DNA of 64,000 nt from Pseudomonas sp. SCA2728.1_7 (GTDB lineage: Bacteria; Pseudomonadota; Gammaproteobacteria; Pseudomonadales; Pseudomonadaceae): assembly GCF_018138145.1 (NCBI RefSeq), contig NZ_CP073104.1, positions 2,170,001 through 2,234,000 on the forward strand, in the 5' to 3' direction. Position numbers and translations under genes: made by a program. Numbering within the stretch: the stretch's first letter is position 1; each line of letters begins with the position of its first letter. The notes beneath the pieces are model-generated. The model was not told the DNA's origin, searched no databases, and saw only the letters and a list, made by a program, of their open reading frames with translations. Of the stretch, positions 25,270-32,656 are shown piece by piece.

Positions 25270-26400
25270 CTACACCTTGAGTTTTGGCTTGAGTAGAGCA
25301 CCACCCTTCACAAGCCCGGTCTCCACAAGTTTGGGAGCCAGGACTCGCAATGAGTCGACCTGATGAGAGGTTAGAACAAACGAAAGACCCGGATGCTCCT
25401 GCGCCCACTGCTTTATGAGCTTCATCAGTCTACGACGCATGACAAGATGCAGATGCTGTTCGGTTTCATCGATAAGTACAATTGTCGAGCCGGTCATATG
25501 GCTGGCAATTCGAACGATGAGCTGCACCAGTTGGCGCTCACCGCTGCTCAACTGATCTATGCGGTGTACACCGGACTCCACCTCCACTGGAACGTACAAT
25601 GTGGGCCGATCCACCGTACCTAGTCTCTTCGCCCCTCTAAAGATCAGCCGGTTGACCAACTCCCGGCACTCTTCTTCCCTGCCGTCGGCAAGCCAGGCAA
25701 ACCAGACAAAAAGGTTGTCGATCGATGCGTCCCACCTCTCTCCATCAGCACCAAAACGGTGTGCAGCTCGATAAGACAAACCGCTTGGGCGCGTGACGGC
25801 CCGCTCTCCCTCCGGCGGCCTACGGATACCACGATCAGATGGGAAATAAAGTACAGATGGGTATCCATTGGCCGAGTCAAATAGCGCGGCTGGCGGCTCG
25901 CCAGCGCGTTCAAGAATCGCCTCAGCGAAGGCTATTGCTTCGGGATCAGACTCCGCACTCCGTTCCAATCCTGGACCATTGAGACGATTTTTGAACGACA
26001 AGAAAATCTGCTGCTCAACACCCACCCCCTCTAGAGCTTCTGCCGTCCAACGCTTCAGCAGACCTGGGCGACCTACAAATATGGAAAGAAGATAGATCTT
26101 AGATCGCACACCGTCATCGAGTGTAACTCGAGCGTCAAGCTGCAGCCCTCCACCGTTTCGATCGATGTCGTCAATCCCTGTACCAACGTGTTCACGCGCG
26201 TCCAGCAAACGCATGCCAGCATAAATTGATTCAAGAACGGTGGTCTTACCAGCCCCATTCGTACCCATGATCATGAAAATATTCGTCGCTAACCCCTGTC
26301 CGTCTCTTAATACGAACGACTTTTGACCCCGGAGTGCGCCCAGGTCTAACAAAGTTAATTCCAACAATTCAAATCGGGTCGGTCTCAACATCATGGCCAT
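25270..26400 (-). CDS. ABC/AAA ATPase (AriA-like) of effector operon
   Basis: The 376-residue ATPase has Walker A GTNGAGKTTVLE (about residues 46-57), the ABC signature LSSGERQLVQLI (about 284-295), Walker B IVLIDETEQHLH and a SHQ switch. There is no long coiled coil, so it is of the short AAA_15/AAA_21 (OLD/AriA) type rather than SMC. Its first base is the last base of the FtsK-like gene stop, and the DUF4435 gene follows after 3 bases. Together with that gene it forms a pair like PARIS AriA/AriB, embedded in a phosphorothioation locus. Confidence 0.8.
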   Translation of the reverse strand: MAMMLRPTRFELLELTLLDLGALRGQKSFVLRDGQGLATNIFMIMGTNGAGKTTVLESIYAGMRLLDAREHVGTGIDDIDRNGGGLQLDARVTLDDGVRSKIYLLSIFVGRPGLLKRWTAEALEGVGVEQQIFLSFKNRLNGPGLERSAESDPEAIAFAEAILERAGEPPAALFDSANGYPSVLYFPSDRGIRRPPEGERAVTRPSGLSYRAAHRFGADGERWDASIDNLFVWFAWLADGREEECRELVNRLIFRGAKRLGTVDRPTLYVPVEVESGVHRIDQLSSGERQLVQLIVRIASHMTGSTIVLIDETEQHLHLVMRRRLMKLIKQWAQEHPGLSFVLTSHQVDSLRVLAPKLVETGLVKGGALLKPKLKV

Positions 26401-27905
26401 TACTTACTCCTTGTCGATAATGCGGCCCTGACCTCCGAAGGACTGACCTTTACTCCGTGAGCGCGCATGGTAGCGCGCCCCGAAAGTTTGATTAGCATGT
26501 CGCCACGCATAAGCAGCTTCTCCGCACCGCCTTCGTCGAGGATGATGCGCGAGTCTGTAGCTTTCTGAACCGTCAGGGCAATTCGCGCAGGTACGTTGGC
26601 CCGAAGCAGCCCCGAAAACGTCGCCGCCTCGGGACGCTGAGTCGCCAACACCAAATGGATACCTGTTGCGCGAGCCTTCTGTGCAAGACGCACCAGAGGC
26701 TCTTCAGCACCTGTTCGGCCCAGCATGAAGTCAGCGAGTTCATCGATCACCACTACTAGCCGTTCCATGGGAACACCTAGCGCCTGGGCCTCGGTAATGT
26801 TTCGGACATTGTTTCGGCGCAACAGCTCCTGACGCTCTTCCATCTCCACTACAACCCCACGCAAGGCTTCGATGCCAAGCCCCATGTCCGTAATAACAGA
26901 GCCTGTTCTCAGCCGGGGATAGCTGTTGAAATCGCTGAAGTCGACACCCTTTGGATCGATCATCAAAAGTTCGGGGGGACGGGCAGAAATCACCAAGGAA
27001 AGCAGCAGAGCATTCAGACACACACTTTTGCCGCTACCAGTAGCTCCGGCGACGAATAGATGCGGAGCTTCTGCAAGATCGAAGATAATCGGCTGCCCCA
27101 ATACGTCGACGCCAGGAGACACAGGCATTGCTTCAACGCGATCGACTAAAGCCTTTTCAATCGACTGCCAAGCAACTTCGTGCCATAGCGCGCCTGGCCT
27201 GGGAATATCCAATATCACACGCCTCTCGCCGAAGTCTTTGGATAGCCCGATCCCTGTATTACCCAAGCCAACCGCAAATGCCAGATCATCGAGGCCTCGC
27301 TTCAAGCGGTCGTAATCCTCCACTCCCGCCAATGTCAACTGAAAGCGCGACAGGCGCGGTCCTTCCTGAACGTCAGCGGCTGCCGTAGCAGAAACGCCCA
27401 ATTGCTTCAATCCTTGCGCCAACGTTGCAAAATCCAAGGCGCTAAAGCCATCAGCGCCGTCCTGGGCATCCTCGGCGCGCTCGGTACTTACGTACAACTC
27501 GTCGAGAAGATAATCGTAGAAACTACGACCTGGCGTCCAAGCACCTCGCATGAACTCGAGACCACGTCGAGCGTGTCGTTGTATAAGTTCGACGTAACGC
27601 CGATTGTTGTCGAAGAGTTCCTCATCGTGGATTACACCCAAAAGAATCCTGAATGCATCATCATAATTTTGGCTTTCTGCTTTTCCCATGCCAGTGATCT
27701 GCTCGATACTAAGCTCACTGCCACGATCCCCTCTCTTTACGGACGGGGCGCTATACCTCTCATCAGGTTCCCCACCAATCTTTAATGATTGAGCAATGGC
27801 GAAGCGAACCACCCACCAGTAGTGACCGCTGGGTTGATGTAGTCCGTCACGCAAAACGGTTTCAAAGAAAGACTTTTCGTCCGCAGAGAAGTACAGGCTA
27901 ATCAT
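26400..27905 (-). CDS. DndE-like domain fused to FtsK/HerA-type DNA translocase
   Basis: The 501-residue protein has two parts. Residues 1-120 resemble DndE in pattern: FSADEKSFFETVL, WWVVRFAIAQSL, RGSELSIEQITG, YDDAFRILLGV, ending IQRHARRGLEFMR. Residues about 230-480 are an FtsK/SpoIIIE-type motor with Walker A AGATGSGKSV (about 286-295), Walker B RLVVVIDELADF (about 380-391) and the ATQRPEA motif. A plausible role is recognition of nicked or phosphorothioated DNA by the DndE-like part and pumping by the motor, analogous to DptH/DndH. One-base overlaps with both neighbours. The fusion call rests on pattern reading without a profile search. Confidence 0.8.
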   Translation of the reverse strand: MISLYFSADEKSFFETVLRDGLHQPSGHYWWVVRFAIAQSLKIGGEPDERYSAPSVKRGDRGSELSIEQITGMGKAESQNYDDAFRILLGVIHDEELFDNNRRYVELIQRHARRGLEFMRGAWTPGRSFYDYLLDELYVSTERAEDAQDGADGFSALDFATLAQGLKQLGVSATAAADVQEGPRLSRFQLTLAGVEDYDRLKRGLDDLAFAVGLGNTGIGLSKDFGERRVILDIPRPGALWHEVAWQSIEKALVDRVEAMPVSPGVDVLGQPIIFDLAEAPHLFVAGATGSGKSVCLNALLLSLVISARPPELLMIDPKGVDFSDFNSYPRLRTGSVITDMGLGIEALRGVVVEMEERQELLRRNNVRNITEAQALGVPMERLVVVIDELADFMLGRTGAEEPLVRLAQKARATGIHLVLATQRPEAATFSGLLRANVPARIALTVQKATDSRIILDEGGAEKLLMRGDMLIKLSGRATMRAHGVKVSPSEVRAALSTRSK

Positions 27906-29968
27906 TAACTTGAAATCCCGTCGTAGCGCATCCTATCAATCTCGACAATCCTTGCTCGGGTTCCACCATCATTTTGAATCTCGTAGCGACGACGAATACG
28001 CTCACCTAAATGGCAGAGTACCTCGTCATCCATTTCGCTATTGGTAGGCAGGAGTAACAGCGGCTTACCGGCGTTTGGAAAGTACTCGCTCATAAGCAAG
28101 GCTCGATTCTCTCGGTCAATTCTTCCCAGTGGAGTATCGATTACCACTGGAAGATCACGACCAGCCTCATCCCTCAAAGCCCAAAGCATTCCCATCGCAA
28201 CAAGCTGTCGCATCCCAGCAGAAATACTTCTACGTGCAACCTCCTCAGATTGTTCGTCGAAGTACTTCATTACAAACCAGTCATCGAGAGTTACTGATTT
28301 AATAAGTTGACTAGGCGCTAAAAGGATTCCGATTCTTTCATTTAGATGGTTTTCTACCGATTGGCGGATATAAGTCCTGCGCCTATCACGGTATGTTTCT
28401 AGAGCTCGCTTGACCTTCACGCTCAACTGATAAGCGCGGTTTTCTTCTGTCACAGAGGCATACTTTTGTTCGCATTGACGAATGCGCTGTTTGGCTTGCT
28501 CTGAGGCTTCCAAAGCCTGCCGCTCCTTGACCCTAAGTTCCGCAAGCCTGTCAGTGAAGTCACGAATCTGCTGATCTAAATCTGAGATTACTTTGTTCAA
28601 GGACTCAAACTGATGCCTGGCTTCGTCACTAGTTAGTTCGGCCTCGTCCAGATCCCGCTGCGCTTGCTCAGTTTCTTGGGCAAGCTGTCTCAAAAGGCGA
28701 AGTTTATCGACATGAGAGGCTACTAAACTTGGACCACGCTCTGTCCATACCAAGTATCGATCACGCAACGCCTTTGCTTGTCGAGGGCTTACTGCAGTAA
28801 GCAGCGGGCTTACATGCGCACCGACCGACAGCCCTCGCCTCACCAGCGCCTCTCTGACATCCAAAGAAAAATTTTCGTACTGCGAATCAGTCAGCAAGAC
28901 TGGGGGACTTAAGTGGGCTAAGCTGCCTTTTAGGGCTTCGGGCAGTTCCCCATGCAGCTTCGTGGACAAAGAAATGTCTGTGCTAGATGAAAACTGATCA
29001 TCCAACAACTTGTAGGCGTTTCGAACCACCGAAAGATTGGTGAGCCAAGGAGCCTCTGGCGCCAGCAGTTCGGACAGCTCGGCATCTAGCTTTTCGCGCT
29101 GGGAACCTATGACTTCTATTCTGTTGACCATACGGCGACGGTCTGTCTCGGAAATCCCAACGCGCAATGCGTTTCGTTGATCGTCAAGACGTGTGCGCTT
29201 ACGATCTAAATCGGAGTACTCCGCCTCGGTGTCCACCCGCAAACGTTGAAGTGATTCAATCTGGGCTTTTGCCGAGCGAAGGTCGTTCTCTGCGTGTACA
29301 ACCTCGCTTTGAGCCTCTGCCGGCAACCCAGAACGACGTTTGGCTCTGCCATAAACGTCCAATTCGCGAAGAATATCTCCAATAAAGGAGAGCTTCAGCA
29401 AACGCTCTATTTCAGCGCGCTCACGCCCTTCCTCTGAATCTGCAAACGATTGGACCTGCTCGCCGTCAAAGAAGTAGAACGGCACAATTTCGCTGGGAGC
29501 CAAACCAGAGAGGAACGACTCTGCCTCCTCAGAACCCAATTGGGCCGTACCTCGACTAATATTCAGCCGTTCTGTAAAGCCTGCGGTTGTATTCGCGCGG
29601 GAGAAGATGCGTTCGATCTTCACCTCCAGCGCTCCTTGGGTCCAACATAGCATTACACGGGCCCGATCGTCGGGATCACGTGCCCCTCTATTGAATACCC
29701 CATACCAACGGCCCGACTGACCTAGAACAAATTGCTTTGGGCTCAATGGAATTCCGCCAAAGCCTACCCGGCGAATCTCCTCGTTTTCAGACCCAAGAAA
29801 CAATAGTTTGATGGCATTCAGCAGGCTCGTTTTGCCGGCGCCATTGCGTCCGGCTATAACAACCATGTTACGTTCAGCGGTGCAGCCGCTTAAATCTATT
29901 TGACTGAGGCCTTCGTATGCGAAAATGTTTTCGACTTCAAGCGAAGTGAACTCAATGGAATCGCTCAC
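27905..29968 (-). CDS. second DndD-like SMC/ABC ATPase
   Basis: The 687-residue protein shares DndD landmarks with the true DndD: Walker A AGRNGAGKTSLLNAI (about residues 38-52), IVPFYFFDGEQVQSFADSEE, a coiled-coil middle (about 200-280 and 420-540), SAGMRQLVAMG as signature, and LPVVIDTPLGRID as Walker B. Its signature lacks the GEKQ form and has GMRQ. It is in the operon opposite to dndBCDE, after the 65-aa gene (ATGA overlap). It is less A/T-rich than dndD, so it is an old paralog rather than a recent duplicate. Likely a DNA-inspecting subunit of the defence effector. Confidence 0.85.
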   Translation of the reverse strand: MSDSIEFTSLEVENIFAYEGLSQIDLSGCTAERNMVVIAGRNGAGKTSLLNAIKLLFLGSENEEIRRVGFGGIPLSPKQFVLGQSGRWYGVFNRGARDPDDRARVMLCWTQGALEVKIERIFSRANTTAGFTERLNISRGTAQLGSEEAESFLSGLAPSEIVPFYFFDGEQVQSFADSEEGRERAEIERLLKLSFIGDILRELDVYGRAKRRSGLPAEAQSEVVHAENDLRSAKAQIESLQRLRVDTEAEYSDLDRKRTRLDDQRNALRVGISETDRRRMVNRIEVIGSQREKLDAELSELLAPEAPWLTNLSVVRNAYKLLDDQFSSSTDISLSTKLHGELPEALKGSLAHLSPPVLLTDSQYENFSLDVREALVRRGLSVGAHVSPLLTAVSPRQAKALRDRYLVWTERGPSLVASHVDKLRLLRQLAQETEQAQRDLDEAELTSDEARHQFESLNKVISDLDQQIRDFTDRLAELRVKERQALEASEQAKQRIRQCEQKYASVTEENRAYQLSVKVKRALETYRDRRRTYIRQSVENHLNERIGILLAPSQLIKSVTLDDWFVMKYFDEQSEEVARRSISAGMRQLVAMGMLWALRDEAGRDLPVVIDTPLGRIDRENRALLMSEYFPNAGKPLLLLPTNSEMDDEVLCHLGERIRRRYEIQNDGGTRARIVEIDRMRYDGISS

Positions 29969-30162
29969 GATTTGCTCTGCCTTAGGGCTGCCTGGTCAAG
30001 AATCTGACTAACATGGCGAGAGAATTCGGCTTTCGCACCGTAAGTTGCAAAAGTTGTAAACTTTTCGGCTAACCCAAGTAGCTCTGCAAGCACCTCCGGG
30101 TCAACGCTAAACTCCGCGGCGGCTTCAGCGATCAGCTTGCTGTCCTTGTTCTCACCGGTCAT
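29965..30162 (-). CDS. 65-aa protein, first gene of the putative effector operon
   Basis: The small acidic helical protein (KLIAEAAAEFSVDPEVLAEL, then FTTFATYGAKAEFSRHV) is not a family I can name. It is very likely real: it has a strong GGAGG site 5 bases before the ATG, and its stop overlaps the DndD-like gene by ATGA. A small first subunit before an SMC-like ATPase recalls multi-component ABC defence systems, but that is only an analogy. The 265 bp upstream (30163-30427), between it and the integrase stop, should hold the operon promoter. Confidence 0.75.
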   Translation of the reverse strand: MTGENKDSKLIAEAAAEFSVDPEVLAELLGLAEKFTTFATYGAKAEFSRHVSQILDQAALRQSKS

Positions 30163-30427
30163 CCGGCCTCCCTTAATCGTACTGCCGTAGCAGATGGAAA
30201 TCTCTTTGAAACGGCGGTACGCGTATTTTGCATTAGGGCCGCCAAATTAAGACGCCCGGCGGCAACCGCGCATAGGATGAACGGCAAAGGTCTTTGCTGC
30301 AAGCCATCTTAATTGACTAGTCACATCACCTTGCGAAAGCCTCGGGCAAGGCTTCACTCGAACACCCTCCGGCCTCCCTCGTTGACGGTTTCGCCTCGGC
30401 AGCTTTTCCGTAAGCCGACACAGTTGA

Positions 30428-31729
30428 TCAACGCTGTTGACCCAGAAAATCCATTGAACGTCGGCCGCTCTGCGCCATGTATGCTTCGGGCCTAGGTGGA
30501 GAAACGCCGACCTCTAGCGCATCTAATAAATCCGCCCAATACTGCATCATCCTACGTCTCGGCTCGACGTATTCTGCATGATTGTATGCAGCCCGAATTT
30601 GGTTGGTATCAGCGTGTGAAAGCTGCGCCTCAATCCACTCTTCTACAAAGCCAACCTCGTTGAGCGCCGTTGAGATGGTGGCCCTGATGCCATGACCGGT
30701 GAGCCTTCCTTTGTAACCCATCCGGCTGATCGCGGTGTTAAGGGTATTTTCACTGATCATTTCCTGCGGTTCGTATCGGTGAACCAGCAGATAGCGCGCA
30801 CCGCGCGCCCTTAACTGCATCAGCCGCTGCACAATTGCAATTGCTTGAGTAGGCAGTGGAATCACATAAGGTGGGATCTCATTCCCCTGTGTTCGAACAC
30901 GACTCCGGAGTTGCTTCACACCCTCCGGCGGCACCAGCCAGATTCCCTTGTCGAGGTCGAATTGGTCTGGCATCGCCGCCCGCAGCTCTCCTGTACGCAC
31001 CCCTGTCAGCAGCAATAGACGAATACCAAGCCGTGTCGCTTCTGTACACCCATAGTGGGTGACGGTCCTGAGCAGTCCTGGAAGTTCATTTACCTGGAGG
31101 AAGGGATTATGGCGAACTGGCCGCGGCGTCTCGGCAACGATATCAAGATCTGCTGCTGGGTTCACATCAACGAGCCCTTCCGCCATGGCAAAACGAAAAA
31201 TCTGGTTGAGCCAGGTGCGCACTTTTCGGGCAGAGACCAGCGCCCCTCTGCGCTCAATTCGCCTAATGAGCTCCAGCACATCACCACGAGAAATATCCGC
31301 GATCGGAAGATCGCCCAAACACGGCAGCATGTCCTTTTTCAGGTATTTGCTGGCTTGCCCTGCACTGCCCTTCTTACTTTTCGTCAGTTTTTTACTTCGG
31401 AACTCATGCCAGCGATCAGAAACCGCTTCAAAAGTGTTGTTTGCGGCGTGAGAGGCTTTCTGCCGCTCGGCACGACGATGCGATCGGGGATCGATGTTGT
31501 TGGCCACCAGAGCACGTGCAGCCTCTCTCCGACGACGAGCCTCCTTGAGACTCACGTCGGGATAGGTGCCGAAGGAAATACGCAACTGCTTGTCATGCCA
31601 ATAGAAACGGAAATGCCAGCGCTTCGAACCAGTCGTGGGCACCTGCAGAGATAAGCCATCCCCATCAGTTAACATATAAGGCTTGCTGGCGGGCTTGGCT
31701 TGCTTAATCGCTGTATCTGTCAGAGCCAT
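30428..31729 (-). CDS. int: P4-type tyrosine integrase of the ICE
   Basis: The 433-residue recombinase has an N-terminal DUF4102 arm-binding domain (about residues 1-90, LTDTAIKQAKPASKPYMLTD), a core-binding domain (100-200) and the catalytic set R245 (TGVRTGEL), H346 and R349 (GHGIRAT), H372 (LSHAD) and the nucleophile Y382 (AAYNHAEY). It catalyses integration and excision at a tRNA 3' end. It reads away from tRNA-Asp and has the same direction as the tRNA, the usual arrangement at the integrase end of clc/P4-like elements. An AAGGAGGTG-type site precedes the ATG. Confidence 0.96.
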   Translation of the reverse strand: MALTDTAIKQAKPASKPYMLTDGDGLSLQVPTTGSKRWHFRFYWHDKQLRISFGTYPDVSLKEARRRREAARALVANNIDPRSHRRAERQKASHAANNTFEAVSDRWHEFRSKKLTKSKKGSAGQASKYLKKDMLPCLGDLPIADISRGDVLELIRRIERRGALVSARKVRTWLNQIFRFAMAEGLVDVNPAADLDIVAETPRPVRHNPFLQVNELPGLLRTVTHYGCTEATRLGIRLLLLTGVRTGELRAAMPDQFDLDKGIWLVPPEGVKQLRSRVRTQGNEIPPYVIPLPTQAIAIVQRLMQLRARGARYLLVHRYEPQEMISENTLNTAISRMGYKGRLTGHGIRATISTALNEVGFVEEWIEAQLSHADTNQIRAAYNHAEYVEPRRRMMQYWADLLDALEVGVSPPRPEAYMAQSGRRSMDFLGQQR

Positions 31730-31829
31730 CAGACACCTCCTTTTACATCAAGGAGGGGAATACAACCCAGCGCTAGACGAACCAATGCGAAAATTGATGC
31801 GCAAGGAATCGTAAAAGGCAGCGCCAGCG

Positions 31830-31852
31830 GTGTACTTAAATGTGTACTTAAA
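31830..31852. repeat. tandem 11-bp repeat upstream of int
   Basis: GTGTACTTAAA occurs twice, at 31830-31840 and 31842-31852, about 100 bp upstream of the integrase start and 110 bp from the tRNA. Short tandem direct repeats at this place are typical arm-type integrase or excisionase sites. No other recognisable element lies between 31730 and 31893. Confidence 0.5.
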
Positions 31853-31893
31853 AACCGTGGCTGGCAATGGATTCCAGCGGAATTCAGAAAACG

Positions 31894-31915
31894 AAAAAAG
31901 CGGCACAAGGCCGCT
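31894..31915 (-). terminator. intrinsic terminator after proximal tRNA-Asp
   Basis: Read on the minus strand, AGCGGC-CTTGT-GCCGCT is followed by six T (plus-strand 31894-31899). It lies 48 bp after the tRNA-Asp 3' end and would end the tRNA transcript before it runs into int. Confidence 0.8.
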
Positions 31916-31962
31916 ATTTCCGTGGCTTCCAGGCGTTCAGTGGGCCTTAGTGGAAGCGAATA

Positions 31963-32039
31963 TGGCGCAGCGGACGGGACTCGAACCCGCGACCCCCGGC
32001 GTGACAGGCCGGTATTCTAACCGACTGAACTACCGCTGC
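31963..32039 (-). tRNA. tRNA-Asp (GTC), copy 1, likely ICE attachment gene
   Basis: The 77-nt cloverleaf has acceptor GCAGCGG/CCGCTGC, anticodon loop CCTGTCACG with anticodon GTC, T-arm GGTTCGAGTCC and encoded CCA. It is the tRNA nearest to the integrase. The identical copy 2 lies at 32326-32402. Confidence 0.97.
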
Positions 32040-32058
32040 GCGAAACGCTTGAAACGAA

Positions 32059-32134
32059 TGGTGGGTGATGACGGGATCGAACCGCCGACATTCTGCTTGT
32101 AAGGCAGACGCTCTCCCAGCTGAGCTAATCACCC
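32059..32134 (-). tRNA. tRNA-Val (TAC), copy 1
   Basis: The 76-nt cloverleaf has acceptor GGGTGAT/ATCACCC, anticodon loop CTTACAAG with anticodon TAC, T-arm GGTTCGATCCC and encoded CCA. It precedes tRNA-Asp copy 1 by 19 bp in the same transcript. Confidence 0.97.
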
Positions 32135-32259
32135 TTCGCTTCGTTACGGGACGCATTATGCCACAAGTTTTCGTAAAGTGTTGATTTAATAGAAGTTTTT
32201 TTCAAATAAATCCGAAAACCGGTAAAACGACACATCCCGCGGGTACAACCTTGGAGCAG

Positions 32260-32285
32260 AAAAAAACCCGCCTTGGCGGGTTTTT
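32260..32285 (-). terminator. intrinsic terminator after distal tRNA-Asp
   Basis: On the minus strand, CCCGCC-AA-GGCGGG is followed by seven T, 40 bp after tRNA-Asp copy 2. It is a symmetrical structure with A-runs on one side and T-runs on the other, so it could work in both directions. Confidence 0.85.
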
Positions 32286-32325
32286 CCGTGGTGACCTGGC
32301 GTTCAGTGGTCCAGGTTACCGAATA

Positions 32326-32402
32326 TGGCGCAGCGGACGGGACTCGAACCCGCGACCCCCGGCGTGACAGGCCGGTATTCTAACCGACTGAACTACCGCT
32401 GC
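32326..32402 (-). tRNA. tRNA-Asp (GTC), copy 2
   Basis: Identical to the copy at 31963-32039, with encoded CCA. The sequence just downstream also resembles that of copy 1 (CACTGAACGCC shared), consistent with tandem duplication of a tRNA-Val/tRNA-Asp unit. Confidence 0.97.
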
Positions 32403-32421
32403 GCTAAACACTTGAAACGAA

Positions 32422-32497
32422 TGGTGGGTGATGACGGGATCGAACCGCCGACATTCTGCTTGTAAGGCAGACGCTCTCCCAGCTGAGCTAATCACCC
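32422..32497 (-). tRNA. tRNA-Val (TAC), copy 2
   Basis: Identical to the copy at 32059-32134. It is the first tRNA of the cluster; the 159 bp between it and rdgC should contain both promoters. Confidence 0.97.
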
Positions 32498-32656
32498 TTC
32501 GCTTCGGTGTGGCGCGCATTCTACGGAGCGACCCAACCTCTGGCAAGCACTTTTTTAAATAATTTTCTCAGGCCTTCCAAAGGCTTAGAGAAGGGTTGGC
32601 CTATGAGACGGCGAAGACAATAATGCCCCCCTTTGTATAAAGGAGAGACTCACCCC

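Larger units (their letters stand above)
1..31962. mobile_element. integrase-end portion of an integrative and conjugative element (ICE)
   Basis: The region holds a contiguous set of ICE genes: the clc/PFGI-type secretion block, the MobH relaxase, ArdC, cargo genes and a P4-type integrase read away from an adjacent tRNA-Asp gene. No REP sequence of the host family occurs in it, although nine REP loci lie in the following 32 kb. The dnd cargo is visibly richer in A/T than both the conjugation genes and the chromosome. The left end lies outside the window. The right boundary is placed at the 3' end of tRNA-Asp by analogy with relatives, but it could lie up to about 130 bp further left (see findings). 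The element class is established from gene families; the exact att core is inference. Confidence 0.93.

Noticed and set aside
31794..32020. possible small proteins spanning the tRNA genes
   Set aside because: The frames read through tRNA sequence and a terminator; translated tRNA motifs explain their apparent order.
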